Shown here one piece after another: positions 22,095-32,514 of a stretch of 64,000 nucleotides of DNA; position 1 is the stretch's first letter, and every line of letters starts with the position of its first letter. Origin of the DNA: Mesorhabditis belari (lineage: Eukaryota > Nematoda > Chromadorea > Rhabditida > Rhabditidae); the NCBI GenBank assembly GCA_958450365.1, contig CAUEEP010000759.1, positions 2,357,001 to 2,421,000 on the forward strand, written 5' to 3'. The notes under the pieces were generated by a model. The model did no database searches and was not told the origin of the DNA. It was given only the letters and a program-made list of their open reading frames with translations. Made by a program: the position numbers and the translations under genes.

Positions 22095-22920
22095 ATTTGC
22101 TGTGTACCAGCAGCAGTTCAACAGAATTCAGCTTGAGCAGCGATTCAATCGAATTGACTATCGTAACATTCTTTTTACGGATGAGAAGGTTTTTACAGTC
22201 GAGCAATTCGTGAATCATCAAAATAATACGGCAAGAGAAATCGACATTTGACAGTGGCTCGCTCTGGATACCGTCATTACGTCAATTGTCAATTGTCATT
22301 AATTACAAAGTCATTAATGTTTTTAGCAGGCATAACAGCAGATGGAAAGGCAAATCTTTGTGTCAAAAGGGATAAAAGTTAATGCACAGAATTGTTTGGT
22401 TATTTTGAAGAACGAGGATTGATTTTGGTCAACCATGGACACAAAATCATTTTGAAAACAGAATTTGGTGCTTTCAGCAGGCTCATAAAGCTCATAAAGT
22501 ACCGGCTCATAAAGCAAAAACTGTTCAAGAGTGGCCGGAGCTTTCGCGAGCTTTGTGTCAATGACCGGAGCTTCTGCGAGCTTTGTGTCAATGACCGGAG
22601 CTTCTGCGAGCTTTGTGTCAATGACCGGAGCTTCTGCGAGCTTTGTGTCAATCAATGGTCACGTTCACCACCGGATCTCAATCTGATGGATTACTCTGCG
22701 TGGAGTGATTTAAAGCCCATTTTAAAATGTGGTTTTGAAGTTGATAAACCCTAGAAAAACAATCGATTTCTAAGTTTTCTAAAATTTCATCACATCAATA
22801 ACGAAAAAAAAAACAGTGGCTATCGTCGTTTATCCAACAACAAGGCAATAATTGATTCCCTAAAGCGTGCTCTTTCCACCGTATCCTTCGCGTTTGAACA
22901 AAACCACCAAATTTTTCTCT
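22095..22920 (+). pseudogene. Decayed Tc1/mariner-family transposase (C-terminal part)
   Basis: Fragments in several + frames recall the DDE domain: RIDYRNILFTDEKVFTVEQF (22155-22215), GITADGKANLCVKRDK (22325-22372) followed by a stop, a degraded QDSAPAHKA-like stretch, then RSPPDLNLMDYSAWSDL (22665-22716) and IIDSLKRALSTVSFAFEQ (22849-22905). In the family these hold the first catalytic Asp (TDE), the WAGI/TADGK strand, and the PPYSPDLNPMDY block. Frameshifts, stops and a four-copy 30-bp expansion break it, so it is inactive. The N-terminal DNA-binding part is missing. Confidence 0.8.
22545..22652. repeat. 30-bp tandem repeat inside the transposase relic
   Basis: Four copies of CCGGAGCTTCTGCGAGCTTT followed by GTGTCAATGA (the first has TTTCG for TTCTG). 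Each adds ten codons (DRSFCELCVN in one frame), so the expansion does not shift the frame. Confidence 0.95.
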
Positions 22921-23146
22921 AATGTCATCTTGCCAGTCTTTTCGATTGTTTTGCTGTTCTATGTTTTGTTTTGCTAGAATTTTTAAAATCTTTTATTACT
23001 TGATGAAATTAGATTAATTTAAAGAACTATTGAGCTTATGCAAGCAATTTCGGTGCTTGGGGGAGGTGAGGGAAACAAAATGAGCAAAATGAGAGATTTT
23101 TTCGCTCTTAAATGAGCTGATGTTTTTTGCACCCAGGCGTTTCTTT

Positions 23147-24219
23147 GAAAAGAAAATAATCTAAGGCTGCATTCTTGTAAATCTTAGCTGCAGCTAAAGC
23201 TAAACTTTTAGCATGCTTAAATAAGGTAAAATTGGGGGTGGGAAATGCGACCTTTTTTTCCGCACCTTTTTTGCTGGAAAAGGCCTTAGGCAAGGCCGTA
23301 GAGCTTCGATTCTTTTCTTTAAGGGAATGTAGCGTAGATTCGAATTCGACAAATCAGACCTCGCGACACGTAAATTCGGGCAAAAGGCAAAAACTACGCA
23401 ACTTAACGCTTTTCCGCAGTTTTTGCCTTTTAGCCCAAATTTGACGTGTCAGCGAGGTCTGATTTGTCGAAATTCTGAATCTACGATACGATTCCCTCTA
23501 AGAAAACATTTTTGAAGCTCTACGACCTTTTCCAGCAAAAAAAGGTGCGCAAAAAAAGGGCATTTGTCCCACCCCCGTAAAATTGATTGATAAAAGCTTC
23601 AGAAGCTTCAAAAGCCTCAAAATATAACCCTAGACCTAAAAAAAACAGCTTTTCAGCAATTCTCACGGAAAATGTTGGAAATTTGCTACAAATTGTGGGG
23701 GGAAAATTTTTTTCGCTAAATGAGCTAATTTTTTGTAGCCAGGGGTTTTTGACTATGCTGAATCGATTGTTGATGGTTTTACACAAGATTTCGCAACTTT
23801 TAACAACGTTTATAATAAATAGCAACAAAAATAACAACAATGCCAACGAGTTACCAACGAAGTAGTAGTATTGAAGGTAGATGGAAAGAAACTAGTCTTG
23901 TAAGTAGTCTTAAATGTTGTTAAAAGTTGTGAAATGTTGTGTGAAACCATCACCAATCGATTCAGCATAGTCAAAAACCCCTGGCTACAAAAAATCAGCT
24001 CATTTAGCTAATTTTTTTGTAGCAAATTTCCAACATTTTCCGTGAGAATTGCTGAAAAACTGTTTTTCTATGACTAAGGTTATATTTTGAAGCTTTTAAA
24101 GCTTTTATCAATCCTTCTGAAGCTTTTATCAATCCTTGTTTAAGCATGCTAAAAATTTACAGCAATGCAGCTTTAGCTAAAGATTTACAATAATGCAGCC
24201 TTAGATTATTTTCTTTTCT
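23147..24219. mobile_element. 1.07 kb foldback element with nested palindromes
   Basis: The arms GAAAAGAAAATAATCTAAGG then CTGCATTCTTGTAAATC (23147) and the inverse ending at 24219 match over about 75 bases. Inside are two further inverted repeats: 23270-23390 against 23400-23536, and 23630-23795 against 23930-24085, the second containing GGGGTTTTTGACTATGCTGA. No transposase frame. The right end abuts the pbs-2 5' region by about 90 bases, so it may carry or disrupt promoter sequence. Confidence 0.82.
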
Positions 24220-24298
24220 GTTTTGTTCCATTCTGTTCCGTTCTGTTCTGTTTTCTCTATCTTTTCTCAGCTTACAAATTGTTTTTATGATCTTTCCT

Positions 24299-24306
24299 CT
24301 TTTCAG
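24299..24306 (+). promoter_or_regulatory. Probable trans-splice acceptor of pbs-2
   Basis: CTTTTCAG lies 6 bases before the pbs-2 ATG, after a T/C-rich stretch (TTTTCTCTATCTTTTCTCAG upstream). This is the usual layout for a spliced-leader acceptor in nematodes. Confidence 0.55.
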
Positions 24307-24312
24307 GCAACG

Positions 24313-27300
24313 ATGACCGCCACCGAGTCCCAACAAGGAGTGTTGAAGATGGAATTGGACAAGGGAGGAGCCTTCTCGTTTGACAATTGCTTCCGCAACA
24401 TGGCCATGTGTCGAATGGGAGCCGCCCCACCGCGATTGACATCAACTGGTGGGTTTTGTTTTAATTAGAGCTATTTATGGGGTTGTAAGTCACTACAGGA
24501 ATGTACATTCTAGTTTTAATTCACAATTTGAAACATTTCTCGTAGTCTAACTCGATTTTGATATTTACGGGTTAAGGACTTTCAGGGTTGTGAATATCGT
24601 TCGTTAACGTTGATGTTGCTATTGTTAACAATGATTAATGTTAACACCCATTAACCTTTCGTTAACGGTGATCGTTGTTAACAATAGCAATCGTAAAATT
24701 TACAATTCCTATTGTTAACAGTTGCTATTGCTATTGTTACGCCATAAGTTCTTATGAAAATTACACTTTTTTTGCACTTTAAATGCAAGTCAGACGGTTA
24801 TTTCGCTAGATTTCAACATCCTGGTTCTTGTTTAAACATTCTGGTTCTTGTTTAAACATCCTGATTCTTGTTTTTTCACTCCCAATGATCGGTATTCCGA
24901 CTTTCTTCAAGAACTCATGTGGAGCCAGGAGTTCCGCCGCGATTCATTCTTCAACTTTTGGCAGCAAGTGCATACAATGTCATGATTCATCACAATTAAC
25001 CAACTCCCAACCCAACGTTCTATCTAGATAAATTTCGGATTGGGTTAGTGGTTGGATGACTGTGGAATTTAGTCTACGCGTCTAAAAGAATACAGATAAC
25101 ACAAAAACAAGAAACAGAAGGTCGAAAACGTTGAAAGCTAGCGAAATAACCGTGTCATTTGCGATTTTCAACGTGAAATGTCGGTTTCTCGATTGAAAAC
25201 CTATGCTAAAACTGTCAAATTCGTGCTCAGCGCACGATTACCCCTAGAGAAGTGGAAAAATCAAAAATATAGGTGCCCCCAATCACCGAAGTACCAATAT
25301 TTCTTCACTTCTAGGTACAACAATTGTGGCTGCGTCATACAACGGAGGTCTTGTGATGGGAGCCGACTCGAGGGCCACCGCTGGGAATATCATCGCTGAC
25401 AAGCATTGCGAGAAAGTGCACAAACTCACCGAGAGCATTTACGCGTGCGGAGCCGGAACGGCCGCCGATCTTGATCAGGTGAGCAATGAGTGGGCTTAAA
25501 AATTACTCTAGTATAGTCTTCTGACATTTTGAAAGGTTTTAAAAATATTTGCCGCAGCTGTTTGTCACAATATAGTTAAAATCTACGTATTGTTACGATT
25601 GGTTTGGCCGGAAAGTCTTGTCCGCTTTTTTGAAATTTTCGTTTATAAATGAATAATTAGCCGATAAACGTGTGATTTGCTTTAAATAAAAAATCTTTAA
25701 CTATTTCATTTAGCTAATTTTTTAGGCAAATTTTAGTCTGCTTTGAAGCAAATCCGAACAGAAATCCTTGTTTTTCCTAAAATCCTTACAATGGACATAG
25801 AATAAAAATGGATTGGTGAAATGCTACGAAAATTTGTCTATCTGCCTAACTTCTTATTCTCTATCTTTTGTCTTTTGACACCAAAATAGGTTTCTGTGAC
25901 AAAAGGTGCTCAAATCGTGCTCAAATTTGACAAAAAGTGCTTAAATCAAATCAAAAACTTCGAGCTTCATCGTTTTTTTGGCGGCTCGACTTCACACCTT
26001 TAAAAAATTAACTAACGCGAATTTTTCTACATTTCTTAAAGGGCAATTTGTAAATAAATAATAGGGATTTCTGATAAAACAAACCATAGATTGATTGGTT
26101 TATTATTCATTTCAAAAAGTAACCTTTAAAAAAGCAGTCAACGCTTTCCGGCCAACCTGATAGACTAATTCTTGTATTTAGGTCACGAAGATGCTTTCAT
26201 CAAATCTCCGTCTCATGGAGTTGAACACCGGAAAGAAGGCGCGCGTGATCACCGCGATGCGACAAGCAAAACAACATCTATTTGATTATCAGGTAAAAGA
26301 ATAGAATAGAATAATTGCACCAAATTCATCTTTTAGGGCTACATCGGAGCCTACTTGTTGATCGGTGGAGTTGACCCAACTGGCCCACATCTTTACGAAT
26401 GCACTGCCAATGGAACCACCATGCATAAGGAGTTTGCTGCTCAGGTGGGGATTGGATGAAAGAATATTGGCATTGTGCATGCCCGGGGTATGGATGGCTA
26501 ATATCTGTATATCCTTAAGAGAACAAACAACTAATTTGATTACAAGTTTAATATCAGATTTGACCAATATTTTAGGGTTCTGGAAGCTACGCCGCAATCT
26601 CGGTGCTCGAACGTGACTTCAAGGTTGGCATGGATGAGGCACAAGCTAAGGTAAGTAGGTCCAAAAGTTTAATGTTCTGTCAACGTTTAACTGCAAACGT
26701 TGGAAGAATCGAAAGTCGTCTAAAGCAATACTTTAAAAAATTTTCTTTTGTTTAGGCTCTTGTGCAACGGGCTCTTCACGCTGGTATGAGTGGAGATAAT
26801 GCTAGTGGAAACTCATTGAGTAAGTGATTTAAATCATAATCATTAGATAATAGATTTTTTTTAAAAATTTGTTGTCTATCGTATTTTCTCAATATTAAGG
26901 GTATCTATGGTAAAAATAGTCCCTGGGAGAAAGCATGTTATCGAAATTTTCAACTTTTCGAAGACAGTAAAGAGAATTTTTGTGGAAATAAAACAGAATA
27001 AAAATAAGAATAAGATATTTAATTATGTTTTAAAGTAATAAGTCATATTGGCCGCTATTTATGCATATTGATATTTTAGATCTTGTGATCATCCGTCCTG
27101 AGAAAACCATCTTTGAGGGACCAATCGTGCCGGATTTTTGCAAGAAGCCGGAGCCCATCGATCTCGAATATAAATTTAAGGTAGATTTTAAAGAAATTAT
27201 CTTAGAAATTGGAAATTTAATGAATTTTTGTTACGAGATATTTCCCAGTATAAGATTAATCACTAAATTTTTGCTATTTTAGCCCGGATCGACGGCCGTC

Positions 27301-27354
27301 CTCAAGCGCAAAGAAATCAAGTACGAGATTGTCGAAAGCATGGACATCCATTGA
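24313..27354 (+). CDS. pbs-2: 20S proteasome subunit beta type-2 (PSMB7 family), trypsin-like
   Basis: Catalytic beta subunit of the 20S core, made with a propeptide that is cut before Thr1. Exons: 24313-24448, 25315-25478, 26182-26292, 26337-26444, 26576-26650, 26756-26819, 27080-27180 and 27283-27354. The propeptide ends LTSTG and the mature chain begins TTIVAASYNGGLVMGADSRA, giving Thr1 and Asp17, with Lys33 in IIADKHCEKVHK. Further marks are GTAADLDQVTKML, YLLIGGVDPTGPHLYE and GSGSYAAISVLE. The C-terminal tail (VIIRPEKTIFEGPIVPDFCK onward, ending MDIH) is the long extension typical of beta-2 that wraps beta-3. Intron 25479-26181 holds a MITE-like element. psf-2 follows 288 bases downstream on the same strand. 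Confidence 0.97.
25598..26161. mobile_element. Mariner-type MITE in a pbs-2 intron
   Basis: The left end TTTGGCCGGAAAGTCTTGTC and the right end AACGCTTTCCGGCCAACCTG are inverted copies over about 30 bases and fit mariner terminal repeats. The internal sequence (for example ATAAAACAAACCATAGATTG) resembles the inside of the CABLES-intron element at 5468 (ATGAAATCAACCGTAGTTTA), so both belong to one family. No open transposase frame remains. Confidence 0.72.
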
Positions 27355-27642
27355 TTGCGTTTGATCTGTCCTCTTTTTTGCTTTGTATTTTTTTTGATAT
27401 TTTACCGTTTCTGTGATGTGTGACTGATTAAAAACGATTGAACGATCGATTTCGTTTCTCTTCTCCCTTCATCCAACTTTTCTCTCTATCGTTTCTTCGC
27501 TTTTAAGTTATATTTTTATGTGTTTAGATAAATTGTTTCATTTATTTGAAGAGGAAAATTGGTGGTTTTATTGCGAACACAAATGATTTTTTGATTGGAA
27601 TTTAAGCTAAACTTTTTGTTAGCTAACATTTATTTAGTGCTT

Positions 27643-30028
27643 ATGGACTCGGAAATTTGCGACTTTTTGGCTGGCGATGAGCTGATTGAGGTTGATTTTT
27701 GATTTTTCATATAGAGTGGCCAAAAAAAGTCTTGACCTATTACTCGACCATGCTGAATTCGAATTTGAAAAGCGTTTTTATCGAGCTCTTTTAGTTTTCG
27801 AGATCTGAAAATCCATTTTAGATGGAAAAATGGGGTTTCTTGACCTTGCAGCTCCGAAATATCGTAAGCCGGGAGATCCTATAATTTGGAGAGCTAGAAA
27901 GTTTTTTTTAGTAGACAATGATTCAATTTTAGAGATAACACTTTGAATTAAAACTCAACGACTACGGAGAAAAATACCTTCAAATAAGAGAACTCTTGAA
28001 AAATGAGTCATTTTATAGGTGAAAATTGCAAAACAGCGCTCGCGAAATAGGCCAAAATAATGAGCTAGCGATTAAATTTATTTGTATTTCTTTTTTTCAT
28101 TGAATCTAGGAAAGAATTAGCTATTTGCTGAATTTTTTGGAACCGTTTAGAACAAATTTCGGATGAGAAAATGCCAAAAAATGAAAAAGGCATCAAAAAG
28201 AGGTTAACTGAGCTTTTCTCGGCACCAAGACTGTTTTTAAATGGTCACAAAGTATGCAAAATGTAGATAATTTTATTCTACATCCAATAAGAAACACAGA
28301 AACTTAGCCGTGGAGGAGAGATTTTTGCCGTGGCGCTGTTTGTGCACGATGCTGTTTGTACACGGTGCTGTTTTGATTAGCACCCAGGAAAATAGCTGCT
28401 TAATCCGGAAACTAGAGCACATTGGTTAAATTATTTGCAAAAAAAGTGTTTCTTATTGGATTTTTCTGAAATGGTCATTTTTTCTAAAAAAAAATCCTCT
28501 TTTAATATATTTGCGAGGTAATTGGTGAAGACTTTTTTTTGATCACTGTAAAAGACAAGTTGTTTAATATTGATAAGATTTGTTGGAGTTGTTGGCTTGT
28601 TTGTGTTTGTCAAACATTTATTTGACTTATAAGTTTCGACCAAATTTTTCCTTTTCACCAAACTTCATGAGGATCATTTTAAAACCAAGCTCAAGTCGAT
28701 CTGATAACTGGGAGTCAGGATATAAAGTAGTGTTTTGTGTATTCAAAAGTTTGTTTGTTGGTTTGTTTGTTTGTCAAACATTTGTTTGACTGATAAGCTA
28801 TAGATTTGTGCTAAAACGTCAAGGCTAAACGATGCGATTACAGTAAAAAAAGTTTGTCAAATAGCTAGCCAGAAAAATTTTTTTGAAGGATAAAATAAAA
28901 CAAAAACAACAAAAAAAAACTTTTCTTTTTAAAATCCATTCTTTCTTTCTTTCTTTAGGTGATTCCCAATTTTACAAGTGGATCGATTCAATTGATTGGC
29001 GGTGATATGGGTATGTTCTTTGTTGTTCTTTCGCATTTGTTTTGCAAAACAAAAGTGAATTTTAGGCCCATTTGAAGCCGGTCTTCCCGTCGAAGTCCCA
29101 CTTTGGATTGGGATCAATTTGAGGAAACGAATGAAATGTGTACTTAAAGTAATCGTTTTTTTGATGACTTTTCTCAAAGTTTCACTTTTTGTTTAGGTTC
29201 CAAATTGGTTGCTCATTGATTGTTTAAAGGATTTGATCACATTAGAGAACGAAAGTAACAGTCTTTTGCAAGTGAGTTGATTTTAGTTTTTTTTTGTTTA
29301 AGAAGAAATGATGAAGAAATGATGTAGAGGATGTAAATGATGAAAAATCATAAGTTTCATGATTTTTGAAGTTTTTAAAGGCTTTTAAAGTTGAATCTTG
29401 AGGAAAACCCTATGTTTTTGTTTAGCTTCCATCTTTGCATTTCTTCGAAATAGCTCACATTGTTGTCCGAGATTTTAAAGAGGATTTACAAGATGGAGAT
29501 CAAGTTTGTTTGCCTTGATTTAGCTAAAAGTTGATTAGCTGATTTAGCTAAAATTTGTTGATTTTTATTTTACAGGTAAAAACTCTCATTCAAGATCTTT
29601 GGGATAAACGTGAGGCGAAAATACGCTCATCAACGCTGAAATTTTTGAAACAAGTTTGTTTGTTTTTCTTTTGCGCACGATATGATAATGATCAACTTGT
29701 TTTTTAGTCAACCTACAAGAGTGCTCAAATGGATAACATTCAACAGATAGAGGTTTGTGAAAGAGTTTGAGCATTTCATTTTATTTTATGGGTTTACAGA
29801 TCTCTGTCTCTTTTTTTTATTTTATTTCAATATAAACTTCGATTTTTAATGATAGATTTTAGAAGCTAATAAAATTAGCTGAATTATCACAATTAGCTGA
29901 ATTATCACAATTAGCTGAATTAGCACAATTAGCTGAAATTTTAGATCACTCAAATGCGTGGGCCATTGATTGCAGCAACGAGAAACACCGAGCGTCTCCT
30001 TCAAAATAAACACTCCACTCAGAATTGA
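27643..30028 (+). CDS. psf-2: GINS complex subunit Psf2
   Basis: GINS (Sld5, Psf1-3) joins Cdc45 and MCM2-7 in the CMG replicative helicase. Eight exons join with no frame problem: 27643-27690, 28959-29010, 29066-29148, 29197-29271, 29426-29503, 29576-29653, 29708-29752 and 29945-30028, giving 186 residues (human GINS2 has 185). The N-terminal block [19 protein letters not shown] and then [19 protein letters not shown] match human GINS2 almost residue for residue, and [17 protein letters not shown] matches its A-domain helix. Intron 1 is 1,268 bases. The start 288 bases after the pbs-2 stop suggests an operon with pbs-2. Exon phases are all consistent, so I am confident of the model. Confidence 0.96.
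27691..28958. other. psf-2 intron 1, repeat-rich AT sequence
   Basis: Contains two similar stretches ending TTTGTCAAACATTTRTTTGAC (about 28600 and 28765) and a CGTGGCGCTGTTTGTGCACG / ACGGTGCTGTTTT pair near 28330-28375. No RNA gene recognised. Confidence 0.4.
29863..29945. repeat. AATTAGCTGAATTATCAC tandem repeat
   Basis: About four 18-base units in the last psf-2 intron, ending at its acceptor. Confidence 0.85.
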
Positions 30029-30129
30029 ACGATTTGTGATTTCAATGTACATTTTTTCGAAAATTTCTTTTGTTTTTATGGGTTTACAGATCTCTGTCTT
30101 TTTTTCTATTTCTTCACTTAATTGATATT

Positions 30130-30135
30130 TTTATT
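30130..30135 (-). terminator. AATAAA signal for the phosphatase transcript
   Basis: TTTATT on the + strand, i.e. AATAAA on the minus strand, about 170 bases after the TGA at 30303-30305. Confidence 0.45.
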
Positions 30136-30183
30136 TATGTAAGTGGTTAAGATATTTATTGACAATAAATTTAAGCATTTCTA

Positions 30184-30252
30184 TCATTTCTTGCTTCGTG
30201 CCGATTTCTTGACGGCTTTCTTTTTCTTCTTCCTTGAGACTGTTGGACGAAA
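30184..30252 (-). pseudogene. Possible lost or skipped C-terminal exon of the phosphatase
   Basis: Beyond the TGA, minus-strand 30252 to 30184 reads VRVLAFRPTVSRKKKKK then AVKKSARSKK and stop, which looks like a basic phosphatase tail continuing after EPSTTTANAYRVR. About 50 bases lie between, beginning GTACGAG and ending TTTTCG, where TTTTCAG would be expected. Loss of one A would abolish the acceptor and leave the TGA after YRVRVH. Confidence 0.4.
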
Positions 30253-30302
30253 GGCGAGCACGCGGACGGATAACGAAAATTTTTAAAGTTTAACTTTGAT
30301 TC

Positions 30303-32420
30303 TCAATGAACTCGTACTCGGTAAGCGTTCGCTGTAGTCGTAGATGGCTCAACGACGAGAACTCCACCAGCATTGCCCATGTTGAGGTAATTGGGCGCGG
30401 AGAAGAGTGTCACCAAACGGCCATTTTGACCAAACCATTTGTGCCCGTGTTGTAACATCTAAAAATACGCAAATTTCGAACAGAACACTCAAAGACGTAC
30501 CTCGGTGTTGATCTGATGGGCGCGCACGATGAGCTCGATGTGATGTCGATGGCAAAACGAGATGACGGTTCGCTCATCGAAAGTGAACGAGATTCCACGA
30601 GACGACATTGCCCAGCTAGCCGTTGGATCACTCTGTAAAGAAGGCAAGTATTTGAGATTGATCTACCGTAAATGCTCTAATAGAAGGCCTCCTATAAAAA
30701 CGTCGTGTAGTCAAAGTTTACAAACAAAGAAATGCTCATATCTCGGCGCCCAGATATTTATTTCGACGCGCTTAGGTATTAAATTAAAGTAAAGAAGATG
30801 GGTAATTTTTTGAGATATAGCATCGATTTTTAACATTAACCAGCGCTTAGAACAAAATGATTGAAAAATGATGAAAAATCGACTCTTTTACCACTTTTCA
30901 AACGCTTTTTCCAAGCGCTGGTTAATGCTAAAAAATATTTGTTATATCTTAAAATATTACCCATCTTCTCGACTTTAATTTGATACCTAAGCGCGCAGAA
31001 ACAAACATACTGGTGTCGAGATATGAGCGTTTGTTTGAGGGTAAACTTTAGACTACGCGATGCTCCTATAGGAGGGCTTCTATTGAAGTATTTACAGTAT
31101 ACAAGCTCACCAATGGCTCGGGGTCTGACCATAACAGGTCACACATTAAACCATACGAAGGGGTCAGCGTGGGACGGGGTATCTAAATGAGAAAGAATTG
31201 AATGGATGCCAAACAACTCACTTGATTGATTTGTTGAAGATTGGTGAGATGTGGAGAGAGTCCACCGTGCATTGCGAGAATCTTCTCTCCAATAAGAGCC
31301 GCCACGGGCATCCAATTGAAGATTGACACAAAATGGAGCCATATTCGTTCACCTAAAAGGCGTCAACGATGAAAATACACTGGTTTAGCCTCACCTTTTC
31401 CTTTATTCGACGGATTGACTGTATTCGCATATTTGGACATAATCTCATCGTAAAAACCATATGTGATTGCTGTGTTGTGATCTTCGTGGTTGCCCCTAGC
31501 ATGAAATTACGATGATCCCAGAGATCAAATATGTTTACCTTAACATGTAAACGGCTCTCGGATAACGGCACTTCAACGCCGCCAACAATACAAACGTCTC
31601 AACACTCTAGAAATGATAATAAAGTTAATTAAAGCGAAGAAACTCTCACCTGCACGCCTCGATCAACATAGTCACCTAAGAAGAGGTATTGCAGACTGTC
31701 CGATTGATCGATTGGGAGTCCAATTTCGTTGATTTGTGTTCTCAAATCTCGCAGTTGACCGTGCAAATCGCCGAAGATGTGCAATCTAGGCGCTCTAAAC
31801 AAGAGGAATGTAGTGCGTTTTTGATGGTTGAGGATACGGATTGAGCCGTAGTAGCATTGGCTGTGCTTTGAAGGATTCGATGCAGAGATGAGTGAGACGA
31901 CGGATCTAGAAATGAACGATTAACCGACAAAAGAAGAGAGGAACTACGTGGATCAAAGCTTCACCTCTTTAATCAGCTAACTTCACCTCATTTGGCGTGA
32001 CGAAGACGTTGACGAGAGGCGCAGTTGAATTGTTTCGCGAGCTGATGATTCGACTAAGTGGGAAGATCAGCGATTTCTCCGCCCTCCCCGTCAATGGAGC
32101 TCTCATCAGGCGATCGATCAACTCGTCGAGAAATTGTTGGTCTTCTTGATTGATTGCTGTATGAGTGTCGATCCCAAACTAAAATAAAAATGACAAAAAA
32201 AGTTAAACAAACAAACTTTTATCAAGATTCAAAGGGTTTTAAAAATGATTTTCATCAAAAAAATCTCGAAAACTTACAATAGAATACGTCGGAATGCTTC
32301 TTTGTGCTGATTCGATCGCATTATTGCCCGGAAATATTGCCTAAAATGCAAGAGAAAGTTTGGAAAATTGAAAAAAATTACGTTTAACATCTTTGAATCT
32401 TCGTAGTAAGCTGTGTTCAT
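30303..32420 (-). CDS. PP1-like serine/threonine protein phosphatase
   Basis: Metal-dependent PPP-family phosphatase. Eleven exons join in phase: 32382-32420, 32278-32340, 31987-32178, 31838-31905, 31650-31794, 31539-31606, 31395-31495, 31222-31352, 31111-31182, 30501-30632 and 30303-30458, about 388 residues. All PPP signatures are present: GDLHGQ, GDYVDRG, LRGNHED, HGGLSP, the metal/catalytic RAHQ and SAPNYLNMGNAGG. An extra N-terminal part of about 100 residues precedes the catalytic core, with the helix DEDQQFLDELIDRLMRA-like region (31987-32178). This divergent type fits the expanded PP1-like set of nematodes, many of which are germline or sperm proteins; that is family knowledge, not visible here. 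A downstream basic tail (to 30184) seems lost by a damaged splice site. The intron 30633-31110 holds a foldback element. Confidence 0.92.
30664..31101. mobile_element. Foldback MITE in a phosphatase intron
   Basis: Two arms of about 180 bases are inverted copies around 30870-30890: the left has TTAACATTAACCAGCGCTTA near the centre and GCTCATATCTCGGCGCC, the right has AAGCGCTGGTTAATGCTAAA and GGTGTCGAGATATGAGC. Ends are TACCGTAAATGC and TATTTACAGTA. No coding sequence. Confidence 0.82.
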
Positions 32421-32514
32421 GCCGATTTTGTAGTGAAGAAAATAGAAAAATGAGCTTCATCGTGAAGGAAAAGCTGAAATCATCAAGTTAAATAGAAATT
32501 TTAAATATATGCAA

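Noticed and set aside
24828..25031. Open frame in pbs-2 intron 1
   Set aside because: Not conserved-looking, lies inside an intron bounded by good splice sites, no domain recognised.
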